This document shows positions 21,508 to 33,232 of a stretch of DNA of 64,000 nt, piece after piece. The DNA is taken from positions 186,001-250,000 of the forward strand of contig VGHQ01000001.1 in NCBI GenBank assembly GCA_016868195.1, given 5' to 3'. Each line of letters starts with the position of its first letter. The first letter of the stretch is position 1. Below the pieces are notes generated by a model that saw nothing but the letters and a program-made list of their open reading frames with translations, did no database searches and was not told where the DNA came from. Source of the stretch: Betaproteobacteria bacterium. GTDB taxonomy: Bacteria > Pseudomonadota > Gammaproteobacteria > Burkholderiales > Methylophilaceae. Both the position numbers and the translations under genes were made by a program.

Positions 21508-24500
21508 CTATAAAAGTATTTTTTCAATTCCACCTTTGGTTGAGCTTTCTACATAATTTTGCACCCAATTAGTGCCTAGAAGATTCTTCGCTAATTCAAC
21601 AACTATATAATCCGCTGTTGTATTTGTTTCTTCTCCATAACGAGCTAATCCCTGCAAGCAAGAGGGGCAAGAAGTAAGAATTTTAACTTCACCTAATGAC
21701 CCTAGTTGATCAATGCCCATTTTTTGAATGCCTTTTTCAATTTCTTCTTGTTTTCTCTTTTTTACTTGCGTTGCAATATCTGGTCTACCGACAGCAAAAG
21801 TTCCGGATTCACCGCAGCAACGATCATTTAAAGGCACATCTGTATTCATCAACGTATTAGTAACTTTAGTAGGCGCATATGTTTTCATTGGACTATGGCA
21901 AGGATCATGGTACATATATCTTGTACCAGATACACCTTCCATTTTTATCCCTTTTTCCATAAGGTATTCATGGATATCTAATAACCTGCAGCCAGGAAAT
22001 ATTTTTTCAAATTCATATTTTTGTAATTGATCCATGCAAGTGCCGCAAGAAACAATCACTGTTTTAATATCTAAATAGTTAAGTGTGTTTGCTACTCTGT
22101 GAAATTGAACGCGATTATCTGAAGTTATTTTTTGGCCTTTGTCATGATTACCAGTTGACGTTTGTGGGTAGCCGCAGCATAAATATCCTGGCGGCAGAAC
22201 AGTAATGGCTCCAACTTCATATAACATCGCCTGCGTCGCTAATCCTACTTGGGAAAAAAGTCTTTCGGATCCACATCCAGGGAAATAGAATACTGCCTCA
22301 GAATCTTCATTAATTTTTTGCAGATTTCGAATCACAGGAACAACTTTGTCATCCTCAATGCCAAGGAGGGCTCTTGAGGTTTTAGTAGGCATATTTTTAG
22401 GCATAGGCCTATTTAAGAAATGAACAATCTGAGACTTGATTGGAGCCTTGCCAATTGTTGAAGGTGGATTTTTTTTAAAGAAATTAATACTACCCATTTT
22501 TTTCAATAAATTGTGTCCGGCTCTTTGAGCTTTGTAGCCAAAATCAACCATCAAAGTTCTCATGATTTTAATGGTGACAGGATCCTTCATATTTAAGTAA
22601 CTCATAGCCAATGCAGTACCCGGACTAAAATGACGCTTGCCTTGCTCTCTTAAAAAGTTTCTCATTGCAATTGAAACATCACCAAAATCAATATCTACAG
22701 GGCATGGATTTAAGCATTTATGGCAGACCGTGCAATGATCAGCGACATCATTGAACTCATCAAAATGTTTAAGAGAAATGCCACGCCTTGTTTGCTCTTC
22801 ATATAGAAATGCTTCGATAAGAAGAGAGGTTGCTAAAATTTTATTTCTTGGGCTATAAAGCAAATTAGAGCGCGGAACATGAGTTGTACACACGGGCTTA
22901 CACTTACCACAACGCAGACAATCACTAATTGAATCTGCTATTTCTCCAACAGCGGACTGTTCCATAATGATCGATTCTTGTTCTAATAGTCCAAAACTTG
23001 GTGTATAAGCATTTTCTAAACCAGATCCTGGAAGTAGTTTGCCTTTATTAAAATGCCCGAAAGGATCTACTTTATTTTTATATTTCTCAAATACTTCAAT
23101 TGTACTTTCGTCTAAAAATTCCATTTTGGTAATACCAATACCATGTTCACCAGAAATGACGCCATTAAGACTTCTAGCTAAAGCCATTACTCTTACGACT
23201 GCTTCATGAGCCTCATGCATCATATGGTAATCGTCTGAATTGACTGGGATGTTAGTATGGATATTACCGTCTCCAGCATGCATATGAAGCGCTATAAATA
23301 CTCTGCTCTTTAAAGTATTTTTATGTATTTGATCCAACTTAAGCAAGAGGCTTTGATACTCTCTTCCGCTAAAAATTTCATGGAGCGGCTCTTTGAGCTC
23401 TTTTTTCCATGAAATTCTTAATTCATAAGATTGAAGCGCTCTAAATATATTTTCATACTTATTTTCAATATCATTATGTCTTTCAAGAAGGGTTGAAAGT
23501 GGGCTATCCAAATTATCGAGCATTTGGCCCCATTTTTCTCTCAATCTATGAATCAACTCAATACTCATTTTTTGCTTAACTTGATTAAGCTCTGGATCTG
23601 AATTTAAGCCTTCTTCTTCATAAAGAAATTTATCATGCTCAATAAACGTTTCTAAGTCATCTAAGAGTTTTAATTTGTTTTTAATAGAAAGTTCAATATT
23701 AATTCTTTCAATACCATCAGAATATTCGCCAAGTTTTGGGAGTGGAATGACGACGTCCTCATTAATCTTGAACGCATTGGTGTGTTTTGCAATGGCTGCT
23801 GTTCTTGCGCGATCAAGCCAGAAACGTTTTCTTGCATCCGCTGAAACCGCTATAAAACCCTCACCATCTCTCAAATTAGCAATCTGGACTATTTGAGAAG
23901 CGGATAACCCTACAGCATCTTCATCATCACTTGCAATATCAGCAATTAAGACCATGCGAGGACGTTCTTGTCTCGCTGCTTTAGTGCTATACCCAACCGC
24001 CTTAATATAACGTTCATCCATATGCTCTAGCCCAGCTAAAAGCGTATTATCAGATTGATCTAAATAATCTTTGATTTCGACAATTGCAGGAACTGCGTGA
24101 GATACGTTTCCAAAAAATTCTAAGCATACAGTCCTTATATATTTAGGCATTTTATGAAGAATAAAAGTACCAGATGTGATGAGGCCATCACATCCTTCTT
24201 TTTGAACGCCTGGTAGACCACTCAAAAATTTATCAGTCACATCTTTGCCTAATCCAATCTTTCTAAAACTGCTTCCTGGAATTTCTAAAATCTCTGGTTC
24301 ATTAATCAGGTCATTACCATTCGGTGTATAATGGCTAATTTTAAAACGCACTAAATCAACATCGTGAATTTTGCCAAGATTGTGATCTAGTCTCTCAATC
24401 TCAATCCAATTACCATTAGGATCAACCATCTTCCAAGAGGCTAAATTATCTAAAGCTGTTCCCCAAAGTACTGCTTTCTTACCGCCAGCATTCACAGCAA

Positions 24501-25371
24501 TATTTCCACCAATACAACATGCATCTGCAGATGTTGGATCGCAAGCAAATTCAAGTCCGCTTTCTGTTGCCATTTCCATCGCACGCTTTGTAACAACACC
24601 AGCACCGCATTTGAGTACAGGCACTCGTTCGCTGACACCGGGTAAATTTTGATATTCGACGTTACTAATATCATCAAGCTTTTCAGTATTAATAACTACC
24701 GAGAATGGAGTTAGTGGTATAGCGCCACCGGTATAACCTGTTCCACCTCCTCTTGGAATAATAGTTAATTCAAGGTCAATACATGCTTTGACAATGTATG
24801 CTATTTCTTCTTCGTGATCTGGGTTTATCACAACAAATGGATATTCAACTCTCCAATCTGTTGCATCAGTGACATGAGATACTCTTGCTAACCCATCAAA
24901 TTGAATATTATCTTTTTTGGTAAATTTCTTTAATTTAGAAAAAATCTTTCTTCTAAGTTTTTTAAATAACTTAAAATCGTTTTCGAAAGTCTTCACAGCT
25001 TTATTAGCCGCTTCAGCGAGTTCCATAACTTTCGCATTTCCAGAACTCCGTTCTTCAATGGAATGAATACGGTGATACATGGCATCCACTAATGCTTGAA
25101 GTCTCTTTGGGTTCTCTGAGAGATCATCCTGAAGATAGGGATTTCTATTGACCACCCACAAGTCACCTAGGACTTCAAAGAGCATTCGTGCAGATCGACC
25201 TGTTTTTCTCTCGTCTCTTAGTTCATTTAAGATGTTCCAGATATTTTCACCTAGAAATCGGATAACAATTTCTCGGTCTGAAAACGAAGTATAGTTATAT
25301 GGTATTTCACGCAATCGATTGATTGGAAATGGTTGAGTTTTAAAAATAGATTTGAGTATTGGGGCGTTCAT
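21508..25371 (-). CDS. Large FAD-linked oxidase / Fe-S / CCG-domain oxidoreductase
   Basis: FAD-binding [16 protein letters not shown]; ferredoxin [11 protein letters not shown] and [15 protein letters not shown] motifs GCGSE...GYLCCGYP and HDPCH...RCCGESG. Confidence 0.9.
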   Translation of the reverse strand: MNAPILKSIFKTQPFPINRLREIPYNYTSFSDREIVIRFLGENIWNILNELRDERKTGRSARMLFEVLGDLWVVNRNPYLQDDLSENPKRLQALVDAMYHRIHSIEERSSGNAKVMELAEAANKAVKTFENDFKLFKKLRRKIFSKLKKFTKKDNIQFDGLARVSHVTDATDWRVEYPFVVINPDHEEEIAYIVKACIDLELTIIPRGGGTGYTGGAIPLTPFSVVINTEKLDDISNVEYQNLPGVSERVPVLKCGAGVVTKRAMEMATESGLEFACDPTSADACCIGGNIAVNAGGKKAVLWGTALDNLASWKMVDPNGNWIEIERLDHNLGKIHDVDLVRFKISHYTPNGNDLINEPEILEIPGSSFRKIGLGKDVTDKFLSGLPGVQKEGCDGLITSGTFILHKMPKYIRTVCLEFFGNVSHAVPAIVEIKDYLDQSDNTLLAGLEHMDERYIKAVGYSTKAARQERPRMVLIADIASDDEDAVGLSASQIVQIANLRDGEGFIAVSADARKRFWLDRARTAAIAKHTNAFKINEDVVIPLPKLGEYSDGIERINIELSIKNKLKLLDDLETFIEHDKFLYEEEGLNSDPELNQVKQKMSIELIHRLREKWGQMLDNLDSPLSTLLERHNDIENKYENIFRALQSYELRISWKKELKEPLHEIFSGREYQSLLLKLDQIHKNTLKSRVFIALHMHAGDGNIHTNIPVNSDDYHMMHEAHEAVVRVMALARSLNGVISGEHGIGITKMEFLDESTIEVFEKYKNKVDPFGHFNKGKLLPGSGLENAYTPSFGLLEQESIIMEQSAVGEIADSISDCLRCGKCKPVCTTHVPRSNLLYSPRNKILATSLLIEAFLYEEQTRRGISLKHFDEFNDVADHCTVCHKCLNPCPVDIDFGDVSIAMRNFLREQGKRHFSPGTALAMSYLNMKDPVTIKIMRTLMVDFGYKAQRAGHNLLKKMGSINFFKKNPPSTIGKAPIKSQIVHFLNRPMPKNMPTKTSRALLGIEDDKVVPVIRNLQKINEDSEAVFYFPGCGSERLFSQVGLATQAMLYEVGAITVLPPGYLCCGYPQTSTGNHDKGQKITSDNRVQFHRVANTLNYLDIKTVIVSCGTCMDQLQKYEFEKIFPGCRLLDIHEYLMEKGIKMEGVSGTRYMYHDPCHSPMKTYAPTKVTNTLMNTDVPLNDRCCGESGTFAVGRPDIATQVKKRKQEEIEKGIQKMGIDQLGSLGEVKILTSCPSCLQGLARYGEETNTTADYIVVELAKNLLGTNWVQNYVESSTKGGIEKILL

Positions 25372-25573
25372 TTAAATGTATTTACTTTAACCGTGAGCAT
25401 AACATGTAGGAGAATTGCTAACAACGTTATAAGCCTTATGGTAATTGAACTTTAGGCAAAAAATTCAGCTAGAATATAGGCTTAATTGACTCAATTAGGA
25501 TAACCTTGCTATATGTGTTTTTTGAACCCAATGACTTCAATTAAGTTCAGATTAATTAATCAGAATTAACCAA

Positions 25574-25987
25574 ATGCTCTGGATAAAAACCTTACATATC
25601 GTATTTATGGTGACCTGGTTTGCTGGGCTTTTTTATTTACCAAGGCTCTTTGTTTATCATGCAATGAGTAAAGATAAAATTAGTCACGAAAGATTCATAA
25701 TCATGGAAAGAAAGCTATTTTTTGGCATCATGACGCCTGGGGCTTTCCTAACCATATTTTTTGGAGGATGGCTCTGGAAGCTCGACGGTATTACTGAGCA
25801 ATGGCTTAAAATTAAAGTGAGCCTCGTCATGTTATTACTCATCTATCATTATTTATGCTTTAAATATCTTATTGATTTTAAGAATAATAAAAATAAGCAT
25901 ACTCATATATATTTTCGATGGTTCAATGAAGTACCTGTATTAGCTCTTATTGCCATAATTTACCTTGTAGAATTTAAACCCACATGA
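25574..25987 (+). CDS. hemJ: HemJ-like (CopD/YPR family) protoporphyrinogen oxidase
   Basis: MLWIKTLHIVFMVTWFAGLFYLPRLFVYH, WLKIKVSLV. Confidence 0.9.
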   Translation: MLWIKTLHIVFMVTWFAGLFYLPRLFVYHAMSKDKISHERFIIMERKLFFGIMTPGAFLTIFFGGWLWKLDGITEQWLKIKVSLVMLLLIYHYLCFKYLIDFKNNKNKHTHIYFRWFNEVPVLALIAIIYLVEFKPT

Positions 25988-26919
25988 GTATTTTAATCTG
26001 TGGCTCATTGGCTTTCGATACCATCATGGTATTCAAAGACCAATTTAAAAATCATATCTTGCCTGAAAGTATTCATAAATTAAGTGTGGCTTTTTACGTT
26101 CCAGAGCTTAGAAAAGAATTTGGGGGTACTGCAGGAAATATTGCCTACAATCTTAAACTTCTTGATGAAAATCCTCTTGTCATGGCAACAGTAGGTAATG
26201 ATTTTTCAATTTATTTTGACTGGCTTAATCAAAATGATATTAATACTAAATATATCAAAGAAATTAAAACTCTATATACAGCTCAGGCCTACATCACAAC
26301 TGACTTGAGTGATAATCAAATCACTGCATTTCATCCAGGCGCTATGTTGGAATCTCATCAAAATAAAATTAAAGGAACTAAAGGTGTATGCTTAGCTATT
26401 ATTGCTCCAGATGGCAAAGATGGCATGATGAATCATGCAAAAGAATGTAAGTCGCTTAATATCCCCTTTATATTTGATCCTGGACAAGGCTTGCCAATGT
26501 TTAATCGCGAAGAACTTTTAGTGTTTATTGGTGATGCTACTTATATTGTAGTGAATGATTACGAAGCTACTCTTTTGTCTAAGAAAACCTCTCTCTGTTT
26601 AGAAGAAATTTCTAAAAAAGTAGAGGCTCTAATTGTCACAAAGGGCGCTGAAGGTTCGATCATTTATGCTAATAACAAAACATATATCATCGATCCTATT
26701 AAAGTTGAAGCCCCTGTTGATCCAACTGGGTGTGGCGATGCTTATCGTGCAGGCTTGCTTTATGGAATTTCTAAAAAATGGGATTGGCAGTCAATAGGTC
26801 GTTTAGCATCCGTGATGGGGTCTATTAAAATTCAAAATAAAGGCGGTCAAAATCATCGTCCAACCCGAGATGATATCGAAAAAATTTACACAAAAAAGTT
26901 GGTTGAGGAGAACAGCTAA
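25984..26919 (+). CDS. PfkB-family carbohydrate/nucleoside kinase
   Basis: GGTAGNIAYNL, VDPTGCGDAYRAGLLYG. Confidence 0.93.
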   Translation: MSILICGSLAFDTIMVFKDQFKNHILPESIHKLSVAFYVPELRKEFGGTAGNIAYNLKLLDENPLVMATVGNDFSIYFDWLNQNDINTKYIKEIKTLYTAQAYITTDLSDNQITAFHPGAMLESHQNKIKGTKGVCLAIIAPDGKDGMMNHAKECKSLNIPFIFDPGQGLPMFNREELLVFIGDATYIVVNDYEATLLSKKTSLCLEEISKKVEALIVTKGAEGSIIYANNKTYIIDPIKVEAPVDPTGCGDAYRAGLLYGISKKWDWQSIGRLASVMGSIKIQNKGGQNHRPTRDDIEKIYTKKLVEENS

Positions 26920-27732
26920 TTAAATATCTTTTGAGTTGGTTTTTACTGAGAATACTGATTTGTCATCCAGTCTTAAGGCTGTTAAAGTTCGACCCCAAAC
27001 ACATCCTGTATCAATTGCAAAAATATCTCCTCTTGTCATAAGACCAAGGGCTGACCAATGGCCGCAAATAATCGGACTATCCTTGGTTTTTCGTTTAGAA
27101 AAATCAAACCAAGGTTTTAATTTTTTGGGCATGTTTTTTAGCTCCCCCTTGTAAGTAAAATCAATAGCTCCGTCTGAATTTAAAGCTCTAAGTCTCGTTG
27201 TTGCATTAATAATGATTCTAGCTCTATCATTTTTATTTAAAGTGCTCGACCATTTATCTGGCTTATTACCATACATGGAAGACAAAAATTCTATATATTT
27301 TTTACTACGGAGTTGAGTGCTTACTTCTTTTGAGAATTTGAGAGTATTCTCAACAGTCCACTGAGGCATTACACCTGCATGAACCATTAAGTATTTTTTT
27401 TCATAATGTGCTAAAGGTAGGGATCTTAACCATTCAAAAAGTAAATCTGAGTCTTTTGCTTTAAGAAGGGAAGACAAAGTATCTTCATCACCAGGCTCAA
27501 TGATCTTGTATTTAATAGCTAACGCGTGAAGATCGTGATTGCCAAGGACAGCAGTCACTGAGGATTTATTTTTGTAGCACCATCTTACAATTTCTAATGA
27601 CCCCTTGCCACGATTTACTAAATCACCAACGAGCCAAAGCTTATCTCTGCCGCGTTTAAATTTAATTTTTTTTAGTAGGTCTAGAAAAGAATAGTAGCAA
27701 CCTTGAATATCACCAATTGCGTAAATTGCCAT
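26920..27732 (-). CDS. apaH: Symmetrical bis(5'-nucleosyl)-tetraphosphatase
   Basis: YAIGDIQGCYYSF, VGDLVNRGKGSLE, GNHDLH. Confidence 0.96.
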   Translation of the reverse strand: MAIYAIGDIQGCYYSFLDLLKKIKFKRGRDKLWLVGDLVNRGKGSLEIVRWCYKNKSSVTAVLGNHDLHALAIKYKIIEPGDEDTLSSLLKAKDSDLLFEWLRSLPLAHYEKKYLMVHAGVMPQWTVENTLKFSKEVSTQLRSKKYIEFLSSMYGNKPDKWSSTLNKNDRARIIINATTRLRALNSDGAIDFTYKGELKNMPKKLKPWFDFSKRKTKDSPIICGHWSALGLMTRGDIFAIDTGCVWGRTLTALRLDDKSVFSVKTNSKDI

Positions 27733-27738
27733 GAATAA

Positions 27739-28212
27739 TTATTTTTTAAAGTTAGCACCTGATGAATTTGACATATATAAGACCGCACTTGCAACTTCAT
27801 TGTCAGATAAAGATGCATTACCACCTTTCGCTGGCATAGAGCGAATTCCTTTAATAGCATGCTGAACAAGTAATTCATAACCTTGAGCTATTCTTGGAGC
27901 CCAAGCTTGAATATCACCAAATTTTGGGGCATTAAGCATGCCAGCCTGATGGCACACTGAACAAACAGCTTTATAGACATCTTCTCCTGGTTTCCCCCCC
28001 AGAACCGATCCCTCTGGAGTAGCCTGAGCTAAAACTACCTGAGCCACTGGTTGAATATTTTCTTTAATTTTACTTTCTGCCATAACATTAGAACTAGTGT
28101 CGCTCTTAAAATCATAGGTCAGGAACGAAATGAATAAAATCCCTCCAACCATTGACCCTAAAATAATTCCTATTAATTCAAATAACCCATTTTGTTCTTT
28201 TTCTAATTTCAT
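27739..28212 (-). CDS. Membrane-anchored c5-type cytochrome c
   Basis: AVCSVCHQAGMLNAPKFGD haem motif, N-terminal TM. Confidence 0.9.
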   Translation of the reverse strand: MKLEKEQNGLFELIGIILGSMVGGILFISFLTYDFKSDTSSNVMAESKIKENIQPVAQVVLAQATPEGSVLGGKPGEDVYKAVCSVCHQAGMLNAPKFGDIQAWAPRIAQGYELLVQHAIKGIRSMPAKGGNASLSDNEVASAVLYMSNSSGANFKK

Positions 28213-28232
28213 TTAATTATCCTTTGATAGTC

Positions 28233-29114
28233 TTAATAAAGAGTAAATTTAAAATAATGGTCAACTAACATCGCAGAAAAAATTAGACTTAAATAAAGAA
28301 TAGAGTATCTGAATGTTTTCATAGACAACCGATCTGAGTAATTTTTGTATAACATAATTACATAGTATAAGAAAAAAGCATTAAGAATAGTGGCACAAAT
28401 TAAATAAATAAGTCCACTCATGCCAAGACTAAATGGAGACATCGTAACAATAATCAAAATGATTGTATAAAGAACGATTTGTAGTAACGTAAAAGACTGG
28501 CCATGTGTCACAGGTAACATTGGTATACCAACCTTTGCATAATCATTTCTGCGATAAAGCGCTAACGCCCAGAAGTGAGGTGGTGTCCAGCAGAAAATAA
28601 TTAAAAATAACACTAATGCCTCCGGCCCGACATTATTATTAACAGCTGCCCATCCCAGAATTGGGGGCATAGCGCCAGAAGCTCCACCAATCACAATATT
28701 CATAGGAGTTGCAGGTTTTAGAAAAATTGTGTAAATCACAGAATAGGAAAAGAAAGTTGCGAGAGTAAGCCACATCGTTAGTGAATTCACATAATAATTA
28801 AGAATTATTAAACCAAAACTGCCAAAAATAGTTGCATAGACTAAAGTTTTTTTAGATGAGATATGTCCTGTTCCTATAGGTCTTGCTTTTGTCCTTGCCA
28901 TTATGGCATCTATCTTTTGCTCAATTAAGCAATTAAACGCCGCTGCCGCGCAGGAAACAAAACCAATGCCAAGAATAGAACTTAATAGAAGATTATATGG
29001 GACCATTCCTGGAGTAGATAAAAACATTCCAATCACGGCAGTAAAAACAATAAGTGTGTTAACTCGTAATTTGCAAAGAACTAAAAAATTATTAAAGTCA
29101 GTTTTAAAATTCAA
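28233..29114 (-). CDS. ctaB: Protohaem IX farnesyltransferase (haem O synthase)
   Basis: [32 protein letters not shown]. Confidence 0.96.
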   Translation of the reverse strand: MNFKTDFNNFLVLCKLRVNTLIVFTAVIGMFLSTPGMVPYNLLLSSILGIGFVSCAAAAFNCLIEQKIDAIMARTKARPIGTGHISSKKTLVYATIFGSFGLIILNYYVNSLTMWLTLATFFSYSVIYTIFLKPATPMNIVIGGASGAMPPILGWAAVNNNVGPEALVLFLIIFCWTPPHFWALALYRRNDYAKVGIPMLPVTHGQSFTLLQIVLYTIILIIVTMSPFSLGMSGLIYLICATILNAFFLYYVIMLYKNYSDRLSMKTFRYSILYLSLIFSAMLVDHYFKFTLY

Positions 29115-29137
29115 AATATTACTTCTAGAAATACTTC

Positions 29138-30124
29138 TCAGTATGTCGCTTTTTTAATTTTTGTATTTATTACTGTAATGGTGATAACCAATAAAGCAGC
29201 TATTAAATTATGACTAACAGCTAAAACCACAGGGAGATGAAGCATCAAGTTTGCAATCCCTATAATAAATTGAGCTGTGAGTAAACCCAATAGTAGCATT
29301 GACTCAAATCTCAATTGTTTATATTTCATTAATGCTATTGACAAGTAGCTGAAAAAAATAATCAGAGTTATAGCTCCCAGTCTATGCACCCACTGGATTG
29401 CCTGAAGGGCATCAATAGTAATTGGCGCTCCTTCAAAAGTTTGACCTAAATTTCTAAATATATTAAATCCGTTCTTAAAGTCCATGTTCGGTATCCATTG
29501 ATCATGGCAGGTTGGAAAATCTGTGCAAGCCAAACCAGCATAATTGGTACTAGTCCAGCCCCCTAAAAAGATTTGAATAAAGATTAGAATAAGACTAAAT
29601 CTTGTCATATAAAAAATTATGCTCTTCTTTAAAGCAAATTTTGAATTTCTGTATAAATGTTCGTAACTTATATAGGTAAGTATAGCTAAAGTTGTCATGC
29701 CACCTATTAGATGAGCACTTACAATGATAGGCTTCAGTAAAAGGGTAACTGTAAGCATCCCTAACATAGCCTGAAAAAATACAATAGCCAATAGGCTGTA
29801 TGGAATAAAAATGTTTACTTTTAAAGAATTTTTATTTTTGTGGGCTAAGATACCGATTGTGAGAATTAAAAACCCTAATATTCCCGCCAAATATCTATGA
29901 ACCATTTCTTTCCAAGCTTTACCATTATCTATAATTTGATCCGGAAAAGTTTGCAGAGCTTTTTCAATCTCCATTTGACTTTGCGGGACAGTCAGTGTCC
30001 CATAGCAACCTGGCCAATCTGGGCAACCTAAACCAGCGTCTGAAAGTCTTACATAAGCACCTAAAACAATTAAACAAAAAGCGATAATTGTTGTGAATAA
30101 AGTAATTTTTTTAAAAAGAAGCAT
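29138..30124 (-). CDS. ctaA: Haem A synthase (COX15/CtaA)
   Basis: [39 protein letters not shown]. Confidence 0.95.
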   Translation of the reverse strand: MLLFKKITLFTTIIAFCLIVLGAYVRLSDAGLGCPDWPGCYGTLTVPQSQMEIEKALQTFPDQIIDNGKAWKEMVHRYLAGILGFLILTIGILAHKNKNSLKVNIFIPYSLLAIVFFQAMLGMLTVTLLLKPIIVSAHLIGGMTTLAILTYISYEHLYRNSKFALKKSIIFYMTRFSLILIFIQIFLGGWTSTNYAGLACTDFPTCHDQWIPNMDFKNGFNIFRNLGQTFEGAPITIDALQAIQWVHRLGAITLIIFFSYLSIALMKYKQLRFESMLLLGLLTAQFIIGIANLMLHLPVVLAVSHNLIAALLVITITVINTKIKKATY

Positions 30125-30186
30125 ATTTAAATTTCTATAAATTTATTTAAATTTCGATTAGACTCATATGAAAAAATTCAATTACT

Positions 30187-30717
30187 ATGCAAAATTATAA
30201 CATTTACCCTATTCGGGCAAAAAAAACTCTCTGGCTAATACTCGTTTTATTACCTCTTTTAATTTTATTTTTTTTATCATTAGCCACAAATAAGAAAGTT
30301 CCTGAAATTACAGTTACTTCAATTACTGGCGAAACAATTGAGCTTTATCAAGAGAAAAATAAATTCACAATCATCAATTTTTGGGCAACTGATTGCCCAG
30401 GTTGTATCAAAGAAATGCCAAGTCTTGTTGCCTTATACAATCAATTCAAGGGGCAAGGCCTACAAATTATTGCTGTATCTATGAGTTACGACCCCCCCAA
30501 CCAGGTCTTAAATTTTACTCAAAAGAATAATATTCCTTTTCCTGTTGTATTAGATCTTGATAGTAATATTGCTCGATCATTTGAAAACGTTCGCCTCACT
30601 CCGACGTCGATACTAATTGATAAAAACGGAAAAATTATCGATAAAGTTATAGGGGAGTTAAATTTTAATAAATTGAATGTTCTTTTGAAAGAGCATCTGG
30701 ATTCTAAATTACTTTGA
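30187..30717 (+). CDS. TlpA-like thiol-disulfide oxidoreductase
   Basis: FWATDCPGCIKEMPSL thioredoxin-like CxxC, N-terminal TM. Confidence 0.9.
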   Translation: MQNYNIYPIRAKKTLWLILVLLPLLILFFLSLATNKKVPEITVTSITGETIELYQEKNKFTIINFWATDCPGCIKEMPSLVALYNQFKGQGLQIIAVSMSYDPPNQVLNFTQKNNIPFPVVLDLDSNIARSFENVRLTPTSILIDKNGKIIDKVIGELNFNKLNVLLKEHLDSKLL

Positions 30718-31293
30718 TATTCTTATTAAGCGCTCTATATCTTTAATTATTCCGGATGGATTTGTTCCTTTTTTATACTGCATCATCAAATTGCCATAAG
30801 GATCGATCAAATAGATAGACTCATTTTGAAAGTCTGCTTGGGATCTGAATAAATTACTTAGTCTGCTTAAATCACTGTCATCTTTTAATACAAGTTGTCC
30901 TTGGCTTAATTTAATTTGCTGAAGTGACATTAAGTCTCTACTCTTGACTATGGCCAGCCTTTGAATTTTGTCAGCATCTTTACCTAATGCAAGCCAAATC
31001 TGTCTCAATTCATATAATTGGTATTCGCATGAGTTATCACATTTATTTTCAATAAAAGAGACTAATGTCCATTTGCCAGTTAATTCATAGATTTTACCAC
31101 TCACTGGCTCAACTAATTTAGAATTACCAATCTGAATGATTGGGCGAATCAAAAGCCCATGTTCCACTCCCTTTGAATCCATTTTAAAGTCTGTAAAAAA
31201 AACCAAATACCATGCGTAAATCACTGGCATAAAAAATAATAAGATAATACCAATTAGTTTTAACCGTGATTTAAATATATGATTTATAGTCAT
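30709..31293 (-). CDS. SCO-like membrane-anchored thioredoxin-fold protein
   Basis: CDNSCEYQLYELRQIWLALGKDADKIQRLAIV...SIYLIDPYGNLMMQYKKGT; ATGA overlap with SURF1 stop. Confidence 0.72.
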   Translation of the reverse strand: MTINHIFKSRLKLIGIILLFFMPVIYAWYLVFFTDFKMDSKGVEHGLLIRPIIQIGNSKLVEPVSGKIYELTGKWTLVSFIENKCDNSCEYQLYELRQIWLALGKDADKIQRLAIVKSRDLMSLQQIKLSQGQLVLKDDSDLSRLSNLFRSQADFQNESIYLIDPYGNLMMQYKKGTNPSGIIKDIERLIRISK

Positions 31294-32027
31294 TTCTTTT
31301 GTGCACCCAGTCTTATAAAAATAATAAGAATAGTAAGTGCCATCGCAAACCACTGAAAAGCATAGCCATAATTTTTATCACTATCTGGAACTGGAATACC
31401 TGAGTCTAAAATATAAGACTTATCAAAAATTGGTTTTTTGAGTTTTACTTCATAACTCACTAAATCTTTGCTTATTAGCGAGTTTAAAATGTCATAATCC
31501 ATCTTTTGCAGCCTAAAAGATGACTCATTTAATTTTTCAGTTTCAATTTTCCCCAGTGAAATACCAGAAGAGGGGGCTTGACTTACCTCACCTTCAATTG
31601 TTTGTATCTCTTTGATAGGGGCTATATCAGGAATATCTTTTCTTGAATTAACTAGAGGGTACCAGCCTCTATTAATTAAGATAATTCGATTAGAATTTAA
31701 AATCTTAAAAGGAGTATAAATAATAAAGCCTGCTTTTTTTTCGCGAATTTGGTTATCTAAAATAATGTTTTTATCATTTAAAAATTCCCCAGTTAGAGTT
31801 ACCCGATGCCAAATAATATCCTTTATTGGGGTTTGGACAGTTTCTTTATTCAACTCTATTGGTGGCTGATGTTGTCTTTCAACAAATGCCATATTAATTA
31901 TCTTTTTTTGATCGGCACGATCCATTTGCCAAAAACCTAATTTGATAAAAAGAGTAAAAAATATTATAAATACCAGGCTAGGTAATAATTTATAATTAAA
32001 ACTAATGTTATAAATTGAAAATTTCAA
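31290..32027 (-). CDS. SURF1 family cytochrome oxidase biogenesis protein
   Basis: LGFWQMDRADQK, NRGWYPL, NYGYAFQWFAMA. Confidence 0.93.
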   Translation of the reverse strand: MKFSIYNISFNYKLLPSLVFIIFFTLFIKLGFWQMDRADQKKIINMAFVERQHQPPIELNKETVQTPIKDIIWHRVTLTGEFLNDKNIILDNQIREKKAGFIIYTPFKILNSNRIILINRGWYPLVNSRKDIPDIAPIKEIQTIEGEVSQAPSSGISLGKIETEKLNESSFRLQKMDYDILNSLISKDLVSYEVKLKKPIFDKSYILDSGIPVPDSDKNYGYAFQWFAMALTILIIFIRLGAQKK

Positions 32028-32051
32028 AATTTTATCAGGACAAAGTTAAAT

Positions 32052-32267
32052 ATGAGCCAAGAATTATTTTTTAAGATTCTAGTAATTACAATTTTATTAT
32101 GTATATTGTTATCTCTCTCAGGAGGACTATTTTTTCTAATCAAAGATAAAAAAAAATCTAACAAAATGGTAACTTCATTATCTTTGAGAGTTGGACTTTC
32201 TATAATTTTATTTTTTTTACTCTTCTACGGATTTTATTCAGGCCTAATTCAACCTCATGGTATCTAA
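32052..32267 (+). CDS. DUF2909 family twin-TM protein
   Basis: Two TM helices; location in the cox cluster. Confidence 0.75.
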   Translation: MSQELFFKILVITILLCILLSLSGGLFFLIKDKKKSNKMVTSLSLRVGLSIILFFLLFYGFYSGLIQPHGI

Positions 32268-32270
32268 AAT

Positions 32271-32298
32271 AAAAAAGCGCTAATTTTTATAGCGCTTT
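32271..32298. terminator. Hairpin between convergent DUF2909 and ctaE genes
   Basis: AAAGCGCTA-N7-TAGCGCTTT flanked by A and T runs. Confidence 0.7.
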
Positions 32299-32317
32299 AT
32301 TTACTCAGTTTAGGAAT

Positions 32318-33190
32318 TTATAACCAATAAACAAATATAAATAACCCAAGCCAGACTACATCTACAAAATGCCAGTACCATGCCACTGCTTCAAAAGCAA
32401 AGTGATCACTTTTAGTAAAATGGCCTTTAATAGATCTAAATAATATAACTGCCAACATGACAGCGCCCATTGTTACATGAAATCCGTGAAATCCTGTCAG
32501 CATAAAAAATGTCGATCCATAAATACCTGAACTTAGCTTTAAACTTAATTCAGAATATGCATGGTGATATTCTCCCGCTTGAAAGTAAACAAATACAGCA
32601 CCCAATGCAACTGTAGCTGCAAGCCAAGCAGAAAGTTGCAGCCTTTGTCCTTTTTTTAAAGCCCAGTGGGCAAGAGTAACTGTCGCCCCACTTGTTAATA
32701 GAATTAATGTATTAAGTGCAGGAACCCCAAATGCTGGGATAGTTTCTTTATGTTGAGTAAAATTAGCAGGGTTGGGCATTACAGCCATGGGCCAGGAAGC
32801 TTTGAAAGCAGGCCACAAAAATTCATGGGTTACAACACCATGACCCTCCCCCCCAAGCCATGGCACTGATAAAACTCTAGCATAAAAAAGAGCGCCAAAA
32901 AAAGCGGCAAAAAACATTACTTCAGACAAGATAAACCAGCCCATACCCATTCTGAAACTCACATCAACTTGTTTGTTATAGTAACCAGCTAAGCTTTCAC
33001 TTATAACATTTGAAAACCAACCAAAGAACATGTAAATGATTCCAAGAATCCCTAGTAGTAAAACATATTTACCGTTGGGTGATTGATTAAGCATCATTGC
33101 ACCACCAATAAAAGAGGTGAATAGAACTAGGGAGGCTACTATCGGCCATTTACTTAATTCAGGAACAAAATAAATATCTTTGCTTGCCAT
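32318..33190 (-). CDS. ctaE: Cytochrome c oxidase subunit III
   Basis: LSEVMFFAAFFGALFY, WYWHFVDVVWLGLFIFVYW. Confidence 0.97.
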   Translation of the reverse strand: MASKDIYFVPELSKWPIVASLVLFTSFIGGAMMLNQSPNGKYVLLLGILGIIYMFFGWFSNVISESLAGYYNKQVDVSFRMGMGWFILSEVMFFAAFFGALFYARVLSVPWLGGEGHGVVTHEFLWPAFKASWPMAVMPNPANFTQHKETIPAFGVPALNTLILLTSGATVTLAHWALKKGQRLQLSAWLAATVALGAVFVYFQAGEYHHAYSELSLKLSSGIYGSTFFMLTGFHGFHVTMGAVMLAVILFRSIKGHFTKSDHFAFEAVAWYWHFVDVVWLGLFIFVYWL

Positions 33191-33232
33191 ATGATTCCTC
33201 GTTAACGATCAATAATTAATTAATACTTCTTA

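Noticed and set aside
25503-25570. Possible leader peptide MCFLNPMTSIKFRLINQN upstream of hemJ
   Set aside because: No convincing ribosome-binding site or regulatory composition; probably chance in AT-rich DNA.
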